From the NCBI GenBank assembly GCA_018052735.1, contig JAGPMT010000003.1:62001-126000 (forward strand): a stretch of DNA of 64,000 nucleotides, written 5' to 3'. The translations under genes and the position numbers were made by a program. Below, one piece after another: positions 17,277 through 26,696 of this stretch; position 1 is the stretch's first letter; every line of letters begins with the position of its first letter. The notes beneath the pieces are model-generated. The model saw nothing but the letters and a program-made list of their open reading frames with translations. It was not told the DNA's origin and ran no database searches. Origin of the DNA: Phycisphaerae bacterium. Its GTDB lineage: Bacteria; Planctomycetota; Phycisphaerae; Sedimentisphaerales; Anaerohalosphaeraceae.

Positions 17277-17514
17277 TGAAAAAAGACTTGCATACGAAGT
17301 CTGCGGGATTACCCTTTGATGGGAATTTGCATGTTGAATATCTGATTTGTACATCGTCATTCCTAGATAATAAGTTATATCTTTATCATTAATGAAGAGA
17401 TTATACTTTTTATGATGCAATTATAAAACATTTATGTTTGTGCCTGCCTGTAGGAATTATAAAGCGGCATAAGGCGGTCTTTGAAATCGGTAAATATATT
17501 GAAAGGATGGAAAA

Positions 17515-19626
17515 ATGAGAAGAATTTTATGTATTATAATATGCTTAAGCGTCGTTCCAATAGCTTCCGCGCTGTCGATTACAAATGGCAATTTTGAAAA
17601 CCAGACTGGTCTTGGTTCGAATTATGATATCAAATATTGGTATGATTATGGCGGTCCCACGCTTGCTACCACAGCTGGCCCCTTTTGGAATCCTGCTAAT
17701 TCCTTCAGCATGAATCGTACCAAAATTGCATGCAATGGACAAGGTTCTAATACCAGCGAGGATGGCGGAAATCATGCCTATATTTATCAGAGTATTGGCA
17801 TTTATGACGGCAACCCGTCGGTGGCCGAAATTGCTTTAGATTGGGGCTTGATCCCTACCTATACGCCGGGAGAGATGGGGATTACCGTTATGATTTTAGA
17901 GTCCGACGGCACGTTTGAACCCAACGAATGGGATGGGGCCGCTCATGACATCTATGGATTCAGGAAAACCGAAGCGAATCCGAACGCTCCTATTACGGAA
18001 ATCGGCCGGGGTTCTGTAATCAGATATGCGGCTGAAGGTGTTGTAATGCATGAACGATTCCAAATCGATTTGACAAGTGCTACTGTGGGCAAAGAATTGT
18101 TCCTCCGCATCAATGCATTCAGACGGAACGTAACACCGTGGGTGAGTTTTGATAATATCACATTATCGCCGGCCTATGTGGTCAATAAATCACCCCAAAA
18201 TGGAGCTGTTTATGTAGCAACCGAGCTTGCCTCTCCGGAGAATGATTTAGTTTTCAATGTTGCTGATCCTGCGATTGTTGCAGTTGATATTCTGTTTGGT
18301 ACAGATCCCAACCTCATTACTGCAACGAAGATTGTTGCGGGTATGCCGGTAACACCGGGTTTGAATACTGTTGATCTTGTAGGTGAATTGGCTCAGGATC
18401 TTAACTGGACTACAACATATTACTGGAAAGTCCTTGCTTATGAGTCAAACGGCAGCGGAGGGCTTTCCCTCAAATACACGGGCCTGATTACCAGTTTCAC
18501 AACCATCCAGTATGGTCCCTTGCTGGGCGGCATCACGCCGGCTATTCAGGCTGTTTGGCCCGGTGAAGATGCTGTCTTCACGGTGCCGTTTACCTTAAAA
18601 GCAGATACCTTGCAGTGGTATAAGGCAGGAAATCCCGATGTGGCCCTCGCAGATGGTGCTGATTATGCGGGCACCAGCACAAATAAGCTGACGGTTCTTA
18701 ATTGCCGAACAGAAGATGAAGGAATTTACTATTGTATCGGGACAGAAACGGCAACCGGCGCAACCATTGAGAGCACCAATCGCGGGGAATTGGCCATTAA
18801 GGAATTAAAGTCGTACTTGCCGTTTGACTCAACCGGAAGCGATGCCCAGGGCATGTATAGTCCAGACATCATCAGCGGTAAGCATTTGTACTTGAGAGGG
18901 GGGGCATCTGTCAAAAGTGGTGCAGATCCCAATTCCATCGCCGGCGGACATTTGAAACTCCTTAATCCAAGAGGAGTGACACATACGCAGTATGGAGAGT
19001 TCCTCAATAACAGCATTGCCCATCATCGGGATATTACTATCAGCTGCTGGGTTAAGCCGACGATCCTTGATCTTGATTATGAACGGTATGCCAGAATCTT
19101 TGACTTTGGTCAGGATGCGAACAATTATTTTTACCTGACCTTGCTTCAGGCCACCAATGCCGCACGCTGCGTGATGAATGTTGCGGGTGATGATAATGAA
19201 CTCAATGGCACCGGTGATATCGGTTACGGCGCAAAGTGGATTTATGTCGTCTTAACCATCGAAGACAGTGATGGCAAGCTCTATATTAATGGTCAATACA
19301 GTGGAGGAGGAGGGATGTACAGTCCCTCAGAACTGCCAAAGACGCTTAACTACATCGGCAAAGCCATCGCGGCACCGGAGACAGGGTCTTATCCGAACTT
19401 TGACGGCTTGATCGATGAAGTGAAGATCTATAATTATGCCAGAACGGCCGAACAGATTGCCCAGGAATATATGGATGTGCGAACGGATGTCAGCTTTATC
19501 TGCGATAGGGAAGACTATGATTTAGGGGACTGGGACTTCAATGGTGATTGTCTGGTCGATATTAAAGATTTATTGGTAATTGCTGAAAAATGGCTGATGA
19601 ATTACTTTATGAATCTCGAATCCTAA
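17515..19626 (+). CDS. Secreted Ig-like / LamG / dockerin-like surface protein (paralogue 1)
   Basis: 703 residues: signal peptide (MRRILCIIICLSVVPIASA); a beta-sandwich domain beginning SITNGNFE (~20-210); a fibronectin-III-like domain ending in YYWKVLAYE (~215-325); an Ig-like domain with LQWYKAG and DEGIYYCIGTET, including the W and Y-x-C pattern of Ig folds (~330-415); a LamG-like lectin domain ending in FDGLIDEVKIYNYART (~420-655); and a C-terminal EF-hand/dockerin-like tail (DFNGDCLVDIKDLLVIAEKWL). No catalytic motif is seen. It is probably a carbohydrate-binding or adhesion protein on the cell surface. The downstream gene at 19670 is a diverged tandem copy with the same domain order and an almost identical start region. 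Confidence 0.75.
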   Translation: MRRILCIIICLSVVPIASALSITNGNFENQTGLGSNYDIKYWYDYGGPTLATTAGPFWNPANSFSMNRTKIACNGQGSNTSEDGGNHAYIYQSIGIYDGNPSVAEIALDWGLIPTYTPGEMGITVMILESDGTFEPNEWDGAAHDIYGFRKTEANPNAPITEIGRGSVIRYAAEGVVMHERFQIDLTSATVGKELFLRINAFRRNVTPWVSFDNITLSPAYVVNKSPQNGAVYVATELASPENDLVFNVADPAIVAVDILFGTDPNLITATKIVAGMPVTPGLNTVDLVGELAQDLNWTTTYYWKVLAYESNGSGGLSLKYTGLITSFTTIQYGPLLGGITPAIQAVWPGEDAVFTVPFTLKADTLQWYKAGNPDVALADGADYAGTSTNKLTVLNCRTEDEGIYYCIGTETATGATIESTNRGELAIKELKSYLPFDSTGSDAQGMYSPDIISGKHLYLRGGASVKSGADPNSIAGGHLKLLNPRGVTHTQYGEFLNNSIAHHRDITISCWVKPTILDLDYERYARIFDFGQDANNYFYLTLLQATNAARCVMNVAGDDNELNGTGDIGYGAKWIYVVLTIEDSDGKLYINGQYSGGGGMYSPSELPKTLNYIGKAIAAPETGSYPNFDGLIDEVKIYNYARTAEQIAQEYMDVRTDVSFICDREDYDLGDWDFNGDCLVDIKDLLVIAEKWLMNYFMNLES

Positions 19627-19669
19627 CCAGACACCCTTTAAGAAGACATTTAAATGAAAGGATGGAAAA

Positions 19670-21754
19670 ATGAGAAGAATCATTTACATTTTAATATGTA
19701 TATGCATGGCATCGGGCGTATCAGCTCTGTCGATTACCAACGGGGACTTTGAGGCCTTAGGAGTTCGCGAGGATGTGCCCTACTGGTTCGACTATAATGT
19801 AGGCACTGGGGCCGCAGGGACTTACCTGCGACTCCTTAACAGTCCAAACGGCACGCAGTATATGGGTTTAGCTGACGGCAACTCTTGGGCCTATCAGAGC
19901 ATCGGTTTCAATACGGAAAGATTGCCTGCGCTGCAGATTCAGTATGACATCGGGCGAACGACAAATGCGGCGGAGCCGCGTGATCTGGTTATTACTGTGT
20001 CAATCTATGAATCGGACGGCTCATTTGCAGGTTCCGATGGGCCGCGTTCATCGGATATTGACGGAGTCAAAGGTGTTAAGCTGATTGACTCTATGCGTGT
20101 CGCATATCCTGCGGTTGCTCCGGGTCAGGTTATCACAGATTCGGTTACGCTTCATTATTTGGATTCGACCGTCGGCGAGCTTTTTTTGCGTTTTAGGAAT
20201 AACGGCGATGGGAATAGCGACACCGAAGACCTTGCTGTGATTGATAATGTCCAGATTGCTGAACTTGTCAGCGTTGTCAATCCGCTTCCGAAGAATGGCA
20301 CCAATTATGTTGCAGTTGAACGTACTTCAGGCCAAAACGATTTAATTTTCACTGTTGCCGACAGCGAGATTATAAAAATAGATGTTCTATTCGGCCCGGA
20401 TCCCAATCTGTCGGAGGCGCATAAGATTGTGAATGGCCTGTCCGTTTCGCCGGGACAATATGCCATTACCCTTGAGAGCGAATTGTCTCAAGACCTTGCA
20501 TACAGCACAGACTATTTCTGGAAAGTCCTTGCTTATGAACCCAACGGGATCGAGCTGTCTCTGAAATATCAGAGTCCGGCCTGGAGTTTTAGAACCAGAC
20601 AGAAAGGCCCCTACCTCGGTGACGTTGATCCCTACAAGCTCGGTGTTCATCCCGGCCAAGATGCTGTTTTCACAGTGGAGTACTACAACAATACAGACTC
20701 CTTCCAATGGTACAAAGCCGGTGTTGGTGCACTGACCAATGGTGCAAAATATGCCGGCGTCAACACGGATACACTGACTGTTCGCGACGCTCAGTTAGCC
20801 GATGCGGGATTGTACTATTGCGTCGGGACAGAAACGGCGACAGGACTGACGGCTCAGACTTTGACCAGCGGCGAGTTAAAGATCAAGCAATTGATGACGT
20901 ACTACCCATTTGAGACCACCTATAATGCGGGCGGCAAGATTTACACCCCGGATATCGTAAGCGGCAAAGATATGGAGTTGAAGAATGGAGCGAGCTTGAG
21001 CGATGCGTATTCGCTTGTGGGTAAAAACCTGTGGCTTGACAATCCGAAGAATCAGTACGCGCAGATTGCAGATAACACAGTGGCTCATTATGATGATATT
21101 ACCATCAGCTTCTGGTGTTATGCGACAACTCTGGTTAATACAACCGATGGGGACCGATGGGCCCGAGTCTTTGACTTTGGCAAAGATTCGACGGAATATA
21201 TTTTCTTTACATTGCTTTACCGGCAAGATGATCCCAGACAAAACGGTCTGGATGTGGCTCGTTGTGAGCTGAGATATTATGATGCTCAAGGAGTGGCACA
21301 TAATCCGGAACTCGACGTGGAACACCCGGATATTGCCGCCGGAAGGTGGTATTTTGTGGCGATAACCATCGAAGCGGATGAGGACGGCCAAGGCGGCACA
21401 GGACGCATTTATTTTGGCGGAGAACACGGAACAGAGACCGAAACCCCACAAATAATGAATATACCCAAGATGACAGAGATAACAAAGACACTTCATTATA
21501 TCGGCAAAAATATCGGATTTACGGCCCCTCTCTTTAATGGCAGGATCGATGAATTCAAGATCTATAACTATGCCCGAACAAAAGAGGAAATTGCTCAGGA
21601 ATACTACGGTATAACGGGTGATGCATCCGTTTGTGATATGGAAAACTATGATTTGTACGACTATGACTACGATCGGAACTGTGTGGTTGATCTTTCTGAT
21701 TTTGCCAAGATAGCCGTCCGCTGGCTGGATGATTACCGAATTTATGCCGAATAA
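19670..21754 (+). CDS. Secreted Ig-like / LamG / dockerin-like surface protein (paralogue 2)
   Basis: 694 residues, a tandem paralogue of the preceding protein, 43 bases downstream. Domain order is the same: signal peptide (MRRIIYILICICMASGVSA), SITNGDFE sandwich, fibronectin-like domain with DYFWKVLAYEPNG, Ig-like domain with FQWYKAG and DAGLYYCVGTET, LamG-like domain ending in FNGRIDEFKIYNYART, and dockerin-like tail (DRNCVVDLSDFAKIAVRWL). The stretch AAAGGATGGAAAAATGAGAA around the start codon is shared with paralogue 1, pointing to a duplication that included the translation-initiation region. A rho-independent terminator follows the stop. The likely role is surface binding of pectin fragments or adhesion; this is inference. 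Confidence 0.75.
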   Translation: MRRIIYILICICMASGVSALSITNGDFEALGVREDVPYWFDYNVGTGAAGTYLRLLNSPNGTQYMGLADGNSWAYQSIGFNTERLPALQIQYDIGRTTNAAEPRDLVITVSIYESDGSFAGSDGPRSSDIDGVKGVKLIDSMRVAYPAVAPGQVITDSVTLHYLDSTVGELFLRFRNNGDGNSDTEDLAVIDNVQIAELVSVVNPLPKNGTNYVAVERTSGQNDLIFTVADSEIIKIDVLFGPDPNLSEAHKIVNGLSVSPGQYAITLESELSQDLAYSTDYFWKVLAYEPNGIELSLKYQSPAWSFRTRQKGPYLGDVDPYKLGVHPGQDAVFTVEYYNNTDSFQWYKAGVGALTNGAKYAGVNTDTLTVRDAQLADAGLYYCVGTETATGLTAQTLTSGELKIKQLMTYYPFETTYNAGGKIYTPDIVSGKDMELKNGASLSDAYSLVGKNLWLDNPKNQYAQIADNTVAHYDDITISFWCYATTLVNTTDGDRWARVFDFGKDSTEYIFFTLLYRQDDPRQNGLDVARCELRYYDAQGVAHNPELDVEHPDIAAGRWYFVAITIEADEDGQGGTGRIYFGGEHGTETETPQIMNIPKMTEITKTLHYIGKNIGFTAPLFNGRIDEFKIYNYARTKEEIAQEYYGITGDASVCDMENYDLYDYDYDRNCVVDLSDFAKIAVRWLDDYRIYAE

Positions 21755-21783
21755 CCGTATTGTGTGAATTCGCTAACAGCGTG

Positions 21784-21819
21784 ATGGAGGGCTCCTGCGG
21801 AGGAGCTCTCCATTTTTTT
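21784..21819 (+). terminator. Intrinsic terminator after the paralogue pair
   Basis: A GC-rich stem (TGGAGGGCTCC paired with GGAGCTCTCCA, one G-T pair, short loop) at 21785-21812 is followed directly by seven T at 21813-21819. It lies 30 bases after the stop codon at 21754 and separates the surface-protein pair from the acid-sugar operon at 21876. Confidence 0.85.
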
Positions 21820-21875
21820 ACTTGCGAATAAAGAAATCTGCCTGTTTGAATTGTGTTAGATAGCAATTTGAAAAA

Positions 21876-22808
21876 ATGCATGCCAATATGTCGAATGGAG
21901 TAAAATGTCAGGGGGTTATTGTTCCCATGGCAACCCCCTTTACCTTGGAAGGACACATTGACGCAAAGGCTGTTCATCGGATTGTCGAGCATCTGATTGG
22001 CGGGGGCGTCGACGGCATATTTGTCCTGGGAACAACTGGCGAGGCTGCTTCGATATCGCTGGCGGAAAAAGTGAAGATGGTTCAAATAACCGCCGATTGC
22101 GTCGATAACAGGGCCCTTGTTTATGCGGGCATATCGAGCAATTGTTTTAACGAGTCGATCACGATGGCCCGGGACTTCAAAGACTTTGGGGCTGATATCA
22201 TGGTGGCTCATCCGCCTTATTATTATTCCTTGAATGCCGGTGAGCTGTTCAATTATTTCATAAAATTGGCAGATTCCATTGCAACTCCTTTGATGATTTA
22301 TAATATACCCCAGACGACCGGTGTTTCACTTCCTATTGACATTGTGGAAAAACTGAGCCGTCATAAATGGATAGTCGGCTTAAAAGATTCGGAAAACAGC
22401 CCCGGACGATTGGAAGCAGCTGTTGAACGATTTGCGCGCCGAAGCGATTTTTCTTATGTTGTCGGCTGTGCAGCGCTTTCGGCTAAGGCCTTATCAATGG
22501 GGGCGGCAGGAATTGTTCCGAGTGCTGCAAATCTTCAGCCCGGACTCTATAAAAAGCTTTATGAAAATGCACTCACCGGCAGCGTATCCGCTGCACAGGA
22601 ACTTCAAAAGCAGACGGATCAGATTTCAGCACTGTATCAGGGCCCCAGATCCTTGGGGCAGTCGTTGGCCGCATTGAAGGCGGCTATGCATCTTCTTGGG
22701 CTGTGCGAACCCACAGTATTGCCTCCTCTTCAGACAGTTCAAAAGCATGAGATAGCCGAGATACAGCAGCAAATGGCAAAATTGTGCATTAATACAGTTA
22801 TTTCATAA
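21876..22808 (+). CDS. DapA/NanA-family lyase (2-keto-3-deoxy-acid aldolase candidate)
   Basis: 310 residues, a complete class I (Schiff-base) aldolase of the dihydrodipicolinate synthase / N-acetylneuraminate lyase family. Motifs in order: GTTGE at 52-56, YNIP with Tyr142, and GLKDS with the Schiff-base Lys170. Members either condense or cleave pyruvate-containing acids. The next genes, 18 bases on, are a PdxA2-like dehydrogenase and a DUF1537 kinase, so biosynthetic DapA is unlikely. It more probably cleaves a 2-keto-3-deoxy sugar acid to pyruvate plus an aldehyde. Candidates are KDG from galacturonate, or the RG-II sugars Kdo and Dha. No clear ribosome-binding site is seen; the ATG at 21888 is an alternative start. 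Confidence 0.8.
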   Translation: MHANMSNGVKCQGVIVPMATPFTLEGHIDAKAVHRIVEHLIGGGVDGIFVLGTTGEAASISLAEKVKMVQITADCVDNRALVYAGISSNCFNESITMARDFKDFGADIMVAHPPYYYSLNAGELFNYFIKLADSIATPLMIYNIPQTTGVSLPIDIVEKLSRHKWIVGLKDSENSPGRLEAAVERFARRSDFSYVVGCAALSAKALSMGAAGIVPSAANLQPGLYKKLYENALTGSVSAAQELQKQTDQISALYQGPRSLGQSLAALKAAMHLLGLCEPTVLPPLQTVQKHEIAEIQQQMAKLCINTVIS

Positions 22809-22826
22809 TTCCGCGAAAGATGGAGT

Positions 22827-23852
22827 ATGACTGAACGAAGACCGATTCTTGGAATAACGATGGGGGATCCTGCCGGCATTGGTCCTGAAATAGCGGTCAA
22901 AGCGCTTGCAGATAAAAACGTGTATACAATAGCCAAACCGATTGTTGTTGGGGATGCATCTGTTATTGCCCGGGCGACCCAGATTGCGGGAGTCAGTCTG
23001 CAGGTAAGAGCGGTTTCGAACATTGGGGAAGCGCTATTCCAATATGGAACGGCGGATGTCTTGGATTTGAACAATGTGGATACAGGCAGGCTGGAGTATG
23101 GAAAAGTCTGTCCAATGGCCGGCAAGGCAGCCTTTGAGGCTGTCGAAAAGGCAATAATGCTGGCGATGAGCGGTCAAATCGATGCGACCGTCACCGGACC
23201 CATTAACAAGGAGTCTTTGAATAAAGCCGGATACCCTTATTCGGGTCATACCGAAATATTTGCTGCATACACAAAGACACGGCAGTATGCCATGTGTCTG
23301 ATTGAGGGAAATATGCGGGTCGTGCATGTATCTACGCATGTTTCGCTGAAACGGGCATGTGAACTTGTCAAGACGGAGCGGATTCTGGAAGTAATTAAAT
23401 TGGCACACGATCTATGCAAGCGATTGGGTATCGAGCAGCCTGCAGTTGGAGTGGCAGGATTGAATCCGCATGCAGGTGAGGGCGGTTTGTTTGGGGATGA
23501 GGAGGCAAAGGAAATAATGCCCGCGATAGAAACGGCCAGATGTTTTGGAATTGATGCCGATGGTCCTGTTCCGGCAGATACGCTGTTTTCTAAGGTCAAA
23601 GGAGGCCAGTATGATATTGCTGTGGCGATGTATCATGACCAAGGACATATTCCTGTGAAAGTAACCGGATTTGTACTGAATCATAAATCGAAAAAGTGGG
23701 AGTCGGTTAAAGGTGTAAACATTACACTTGGGCTTCCCATTATTCGGACGTCGGTGGATCATGGAACGGCTTTTGACCAGGCAGGCAAGGGGACTGCAAA
23801 CGAGGAAAGCTTGATTCTCGCAATCGAATATGCTGCCAAGCTGGCGGTGTAA
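22827..23852 (+). CDS. pdxA2: PdxA2-like 4-phospho-tetronate dehydrogenase (PdxA family)
   Basis: 341 residues with all PdxA landmarks: MGDPAGIGPE near the N-terminus, VTGPINKES, SGHTE, and the metal-binding histidines in HVSLK, GLNPHAGEGG and MYHDQGHIPVK. Classic PdxA oxidises 4-phospho-hydroxythreonine for vitamin B6. The PdxA2 branch is known to oxidise and decarboxylate 4-phospho-D-threonate or -erythronate to DHAP, and is found next to DUF1537 kinases exactly as here (kinase 23 bases downstream). That arrangement, not a diagnostic residue, is why I prefer PdxA2. GGAG precedes the ATG. Confidence 0.8.
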   Translation: MTERRPILGITMGDPAGIGPEIAVKALADKNVYTIAKPIVVGDASVIARATQIAGVSLQVRAVSNIGEALFQYGTADVLDLNNVDTGRLEYGKVCPMAGKAAFEAVEKAIMLAMSGQIDATVTGPINKESLNKAGYPYSGHTEIFAAYTKTRQYAMCLIEGNMRVVHVSTHVSLKRACELVKTERILEVIKLAHDLCKRLGIEQPAVGVAGLNPHAGEGGLFGDEEAKEIMPAIETARCFGIDADGPVPADTLFSKVKGGQYDIAVAMYHDQGHIPVKVTGFVLNHKSKKWESVKGVNITLGLPIIRTSVDHGTAFDQAGKGTANEESLILAIEYAAKLAV

Positions 23853-23875
23853 TACGATTCTCTTTAAGGGATATT

Positions 23876-25060
23876 ATGATCGTTGTTGTAGCAGATGACT
23901 TGACAGGTGCCGCCGAGATTGCAGGAATCGGTTGTGGTTGTGGTATGACCGCAGAACTCCAGAGAGGATTTTGTTCGAAGACTGACGCACAGCTGTTGGT
24001 TATCGACACAGACACCCGATCGCTGTCACCTCAGCAGGCTGGGCAGAAAATACGGCACCTAGCTCAGGGTCTTAATGCATCAGGCCTTCCTATAGAGTGG
24101 ATTTATAAAAAGACCGATTCGGTTCTTCGTGGGCCGGTTGGCTGTGAATTGGAAACGCTGCGTGAAGAAATGCACGCGGCGAGAGTGTTGCTTGTTCCGG
24201 CCAATCCCTCAAAAGGCAGGATTGTGCGTGACGGAATTTATCTTATCAGGAATCAGCTGTTGAGCGAGACAGAATTTGCACGCGATCCTGAATATCCCGC
24301 AGCTACTTCAAATGTTCTTAAAATGCAGGGTCTGTTCGGTTTCGATCAAGTATGTTGTCTTGATACGCATCAGCCGTTTCCCAATGAAGGAATCATAATT
24401 GGACAGGCTGAAACGACCGATGACCTGATGCGGTGGGCACAGCGAATAGATGAGCAAACACTGCCGGCAGGAGCCGGGGAGTATTTTGAAGCGATTCTGA
24501 AAAACAAAGGTTTTTCCAAAAAACCGCATGTGGATGAAATAGACTATCAGCTGAATACCAAGACATTGTATGTCTGCGGGAGCAGTTCGAATGCCAGCCG
24601 TCAGGCTTTGCGAAAAGCAGAAAGTCTAGGGATGAAAGTATGCAGGATGCCGGCCGGGCTGTTTAGACCGGATTGTGACGAACAGAACACATTTCTGCAG
24701 TGGACTGAAGAGGTAATCGGCAGTCTTCAATACAGCAGCCGTGTTATCGTAGCAATCGATCGTGAAATAGTCCCTGATGTTGCCGTCAGACTTCGCGGTC
24801 TAACAGCCAAGCTGGTGCAGGCAGTGATCTGTGAGATTCCTTTAAGCGAGTTGTGGGTGGAAGGAGGCGCAACGGCCTCTGCGATCGCAGACAGCTTCGG
24901 ATGGGTCCGTTTTGCACCGTGCTTTCAACTGGAACCAGGCATTGTACGAATGAAGGTAATGAACGCCGATAATGTCTATCTGACGGCGAAACCCGGCAGC
25001 TATGCCTGGCCGGCAGGTATTTTGAATTTCTTTTCGAAAGGATTTTACTGTGCCCCGTGA
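23876..25060 (+). CDS. DUF1537 four-carbon acid-sugar kinase (DtnK/OtnK-like)
   Basis: 394 residues. The N-terminal domain starts with the family signature VVADDLTGAAE and contains KKTDSVLRGPVG, the substrate-side motif. The C-terminal nucleotide domain contains LYVCGSSSNASR and ELWVEGGATASAI. DUF1537 proteins phosphorylate four-carbon sugar acids: D-threonate, D-erythronate, 3-oxotetronates, and in one apiose pathway 3-oxo-isoapionate. The PdxA2-like neighbour argues for a D-threonate or D-erythronate kinase giving 4-phospho-tetronate. The 3' end overlaps the symporter gene by 11 bases, so the four genes from 21876 form one operon. Confidence 0.85.
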   Translation: MIVVVADDLTGAAEIAGIGCGCGMTAELQRGFCSKTDAQLLVIDTDTRSLSPQQAGQKIRHLAQGLNASGLPIEWIYKKTDSVLRGPVGCELETLREEMHAARVLLVPANPSKGRIVRDGIYLIRNQLLSETEFARDPEYPAATSNVLKMQGLFGFDQVCCLDTHQPFPNEGIIIGQAETTDDLMRWAQRIDEQTLPAGAGEYFEAILKNKGFSKKPHVDEIDYQLNTKTLYVCGSSSNASRQALRKAESLGMKVCRMPAGLFRPDCDEQNTFLQWTEEVIGSLQYSSRVIVAIDREIVPDVAVRLRGLTAKLVQAVICEIPLSELWVEGGATASAIADSFGWVRFAPCFQLEPGIVRMKVMNADNVYLTAKPGSYAWPAGILNFFSKGFYCAP

Positions 25061-26642
25061 AACACTGCATTGGATAGATTGGTTGATTATACTATTTTAC
25101 TTGGGATTGATAATTTATCTGGGCAAAAAATTTTCCGAAAAGGGCAAATCAACAGATAGTTACTTTGTCGGAAGCCGAACCATTCCAGCGTGGGCAATCG
25201 GCATGTCAGTTTTGGCCACCCTCATCAGCAGCGTAACATTTTTAGCCTATCCCGGCCAGGGATTCAGCGGCAATTGGATTCTGCTGGTGCAGGGATTGGC
25301 TGTACCGATAACATTATTGACATTTGTCTGGCTTATTGTTCCTCTGTATCGGCGGTTTATTGGCCTCAGTGCCTATGAATATTTTGAAAAACGGTTCGGA
25401 TTTTTTGCCCGCTTGTACAGTTCTATGGGATTTATCATGATGCACTTTACAAAAATGGGAACCGTTTTCTATCTTCTCGCTATGGCGCTGGCTTCTATGA
25501 CCGGACAAAACACTTATGGTATCGTTGCAGCGGTTGGCATTGTTACAATTCTGTATACTTTAGCCGGAGGCATTGAAGGCGTTATCTGGATGGATGTTAT
25601 ACAGGGACTTATTCTTATTGCAGGGGGGATTGCCAGTTGTCTTATCTTGCTGCTTCACTCAGCACAAGGCCCTGTTCCAGTGCTTCAGACAGCATGGGAA
25701 AGCGGGAAGATGAGCATTGGCGAGTTCACATGGGATTTTACACGACTTACATTTTTCGTAATGTTTATCAACGGGATTTTCTACGCAATTCAAAAATACG
25801 GTACCGATCAGACCATTGTTCAGCGATTTCTGGTTGCTCAAACCGATAAAAAAGCAATCAAAGCGGCCTTGGTGGGGACATTTTTATGTGTGCCTGTATG
25901 GACATTGTTTATTTTTATCGGTACATTGCTGTGGGTTTACTACCGTAGGCGCCCGGAACTGCTGGCCCAAGGTATTACAGGCGACCAGGTTTTTCCATAT
26001 TTTATTATGACGCAGATGCCTGTCGGATTGACTGGACTGATTGTTTCGGCTTTATTTTCGGCCGCTATGTCTACCCTCGATTCAGATTTGAATTGTCTTG
26101 CGGCCGTAGGTGTTGAAGATTACTACAAGAGATTCAAGAAAAATGCTGATGATCAGCGGTGTTTGCATTTGGGAAAGATGATTGTCTTGACGTGCGGAAT
26201 CATCTCCGTCGGCATCGCCTGTCTGTATATCCACTTAGGAGGCGAGGCAATTCTGGGAACATTATTTGAACTGTATGCTATCTTTTCCGGCGGGATCGCC
26301 GGGATCTTTTTGCTTGCTTTTTTTACAGTGCGTGCAAATCGAAAAGGACTTAATATAGGAATAACAGCCTGTATTGTATTTACGGCCTATGCTGTACTGA
26401 CCTCCACAAAATTCGATCTGGGCGGCTCAGAGAAACAGCTTATACTCGATTTGGGACGGTATAACTTTCCCCATCATAAATATATGCTTGGAGTTTACAG
26501 CCACCTGATTTTGTTTGTTGTGGGTTATTTGGCCAGTTTCTTTTTCAAGCCGGATAAGGAGGTGAGGCAAATGACAGTTTACGGATGGATTGAAAGACAA
26601 AAAAATATACCCCCTGACCTGGCCGAAAAGAGTAAGACCTAA
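25050..26642 (+). CDS. Sodium/solute symporter (SSS family)
   Basis: 530 residues from a GTG (MPRETLHWIDWLIILFYL), with about 13 hydrophobic segments. SSS features are clear: YFVGSRTIPAWAIGMSVLATLISS near TM2, GGIEGVIWMDVIQG, TDQTIVQRFL, and FSAAMSTLDSDLNCL at the sodium-site helix. It overlaps the acid-sugar kinase gene, so it most likely imports the sugar acid or oligogalacturonide processed by this operon with Na+. A gene on the opposite strand ends 55 bases downstream and no terminator hairpin is evident. It is one of three SSS transporters in the window. Confidence 0.88.
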   Translation: MPRETLHWIDWLIILFYLGLIIYLGKKFSEKGKSTDSYFVGSRTIPAWAIGMSVLATLISSVTFLAYPGQGFSGNWILLVQGLAVPITLLTFVWLIVPLYRRFIGLSAYEYFEKRFGFFARLYSSMGFIMMHFTKMGTVFYLLAMALASMTGQNTYGIVAAVGIVTILYTLAGGIEGVIWMDVIQGLILIAGGIASCLILLLHSAQGPVPVLQTAWESGKMSIGEFTWDFTRLTFFVMFINGIFYAIQKYGTDQTIVQRFLVAQTDKKAIKAALVGTFLCVPVWTLFIFIGTLLWVYYRRRPELLAQGITGDQVFPYFIMTQMPVGLTGLIVSALFSAAMSTLDSDLNCLAAVGVEDYYKRFKKNADDQRCLHLGKMIVLTCGIISVGIACLYIHLGGEAILGTLFELYAIFSGGIAGIFLLAFFTVRANRKGLNIGITACIVFTAYAVLTSTKFDLGGSEKQLILDLGRYNFPHHKYMLGVYSHLILFVVGYLASFFFKPDKEVRQMTVYGWIERQKNIPPDLAEKSKT

Positions 26643-26696
26643 ATTTATAGCAAGTAGATAAACCTACAATGCACATCGCTTAGAGTGTCGGCTCGG

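Noticed and set aside
21876-22808. Biosynthetic dihydrodipicolinate synthase (lysine) or sialic acid lyase
   Set aside because: No lysine or sialic-acid genes are nearby, and the operon partners are acid-sugar enzymes.
22827-23852. Vitamin B6 biosynthesis PdxA
   Set aside because: The adjacent DUF1537 kinase and aldolase match the PdxA2 sugar-acid arrangement; no pdxJ or ksgA neighbour is seen.
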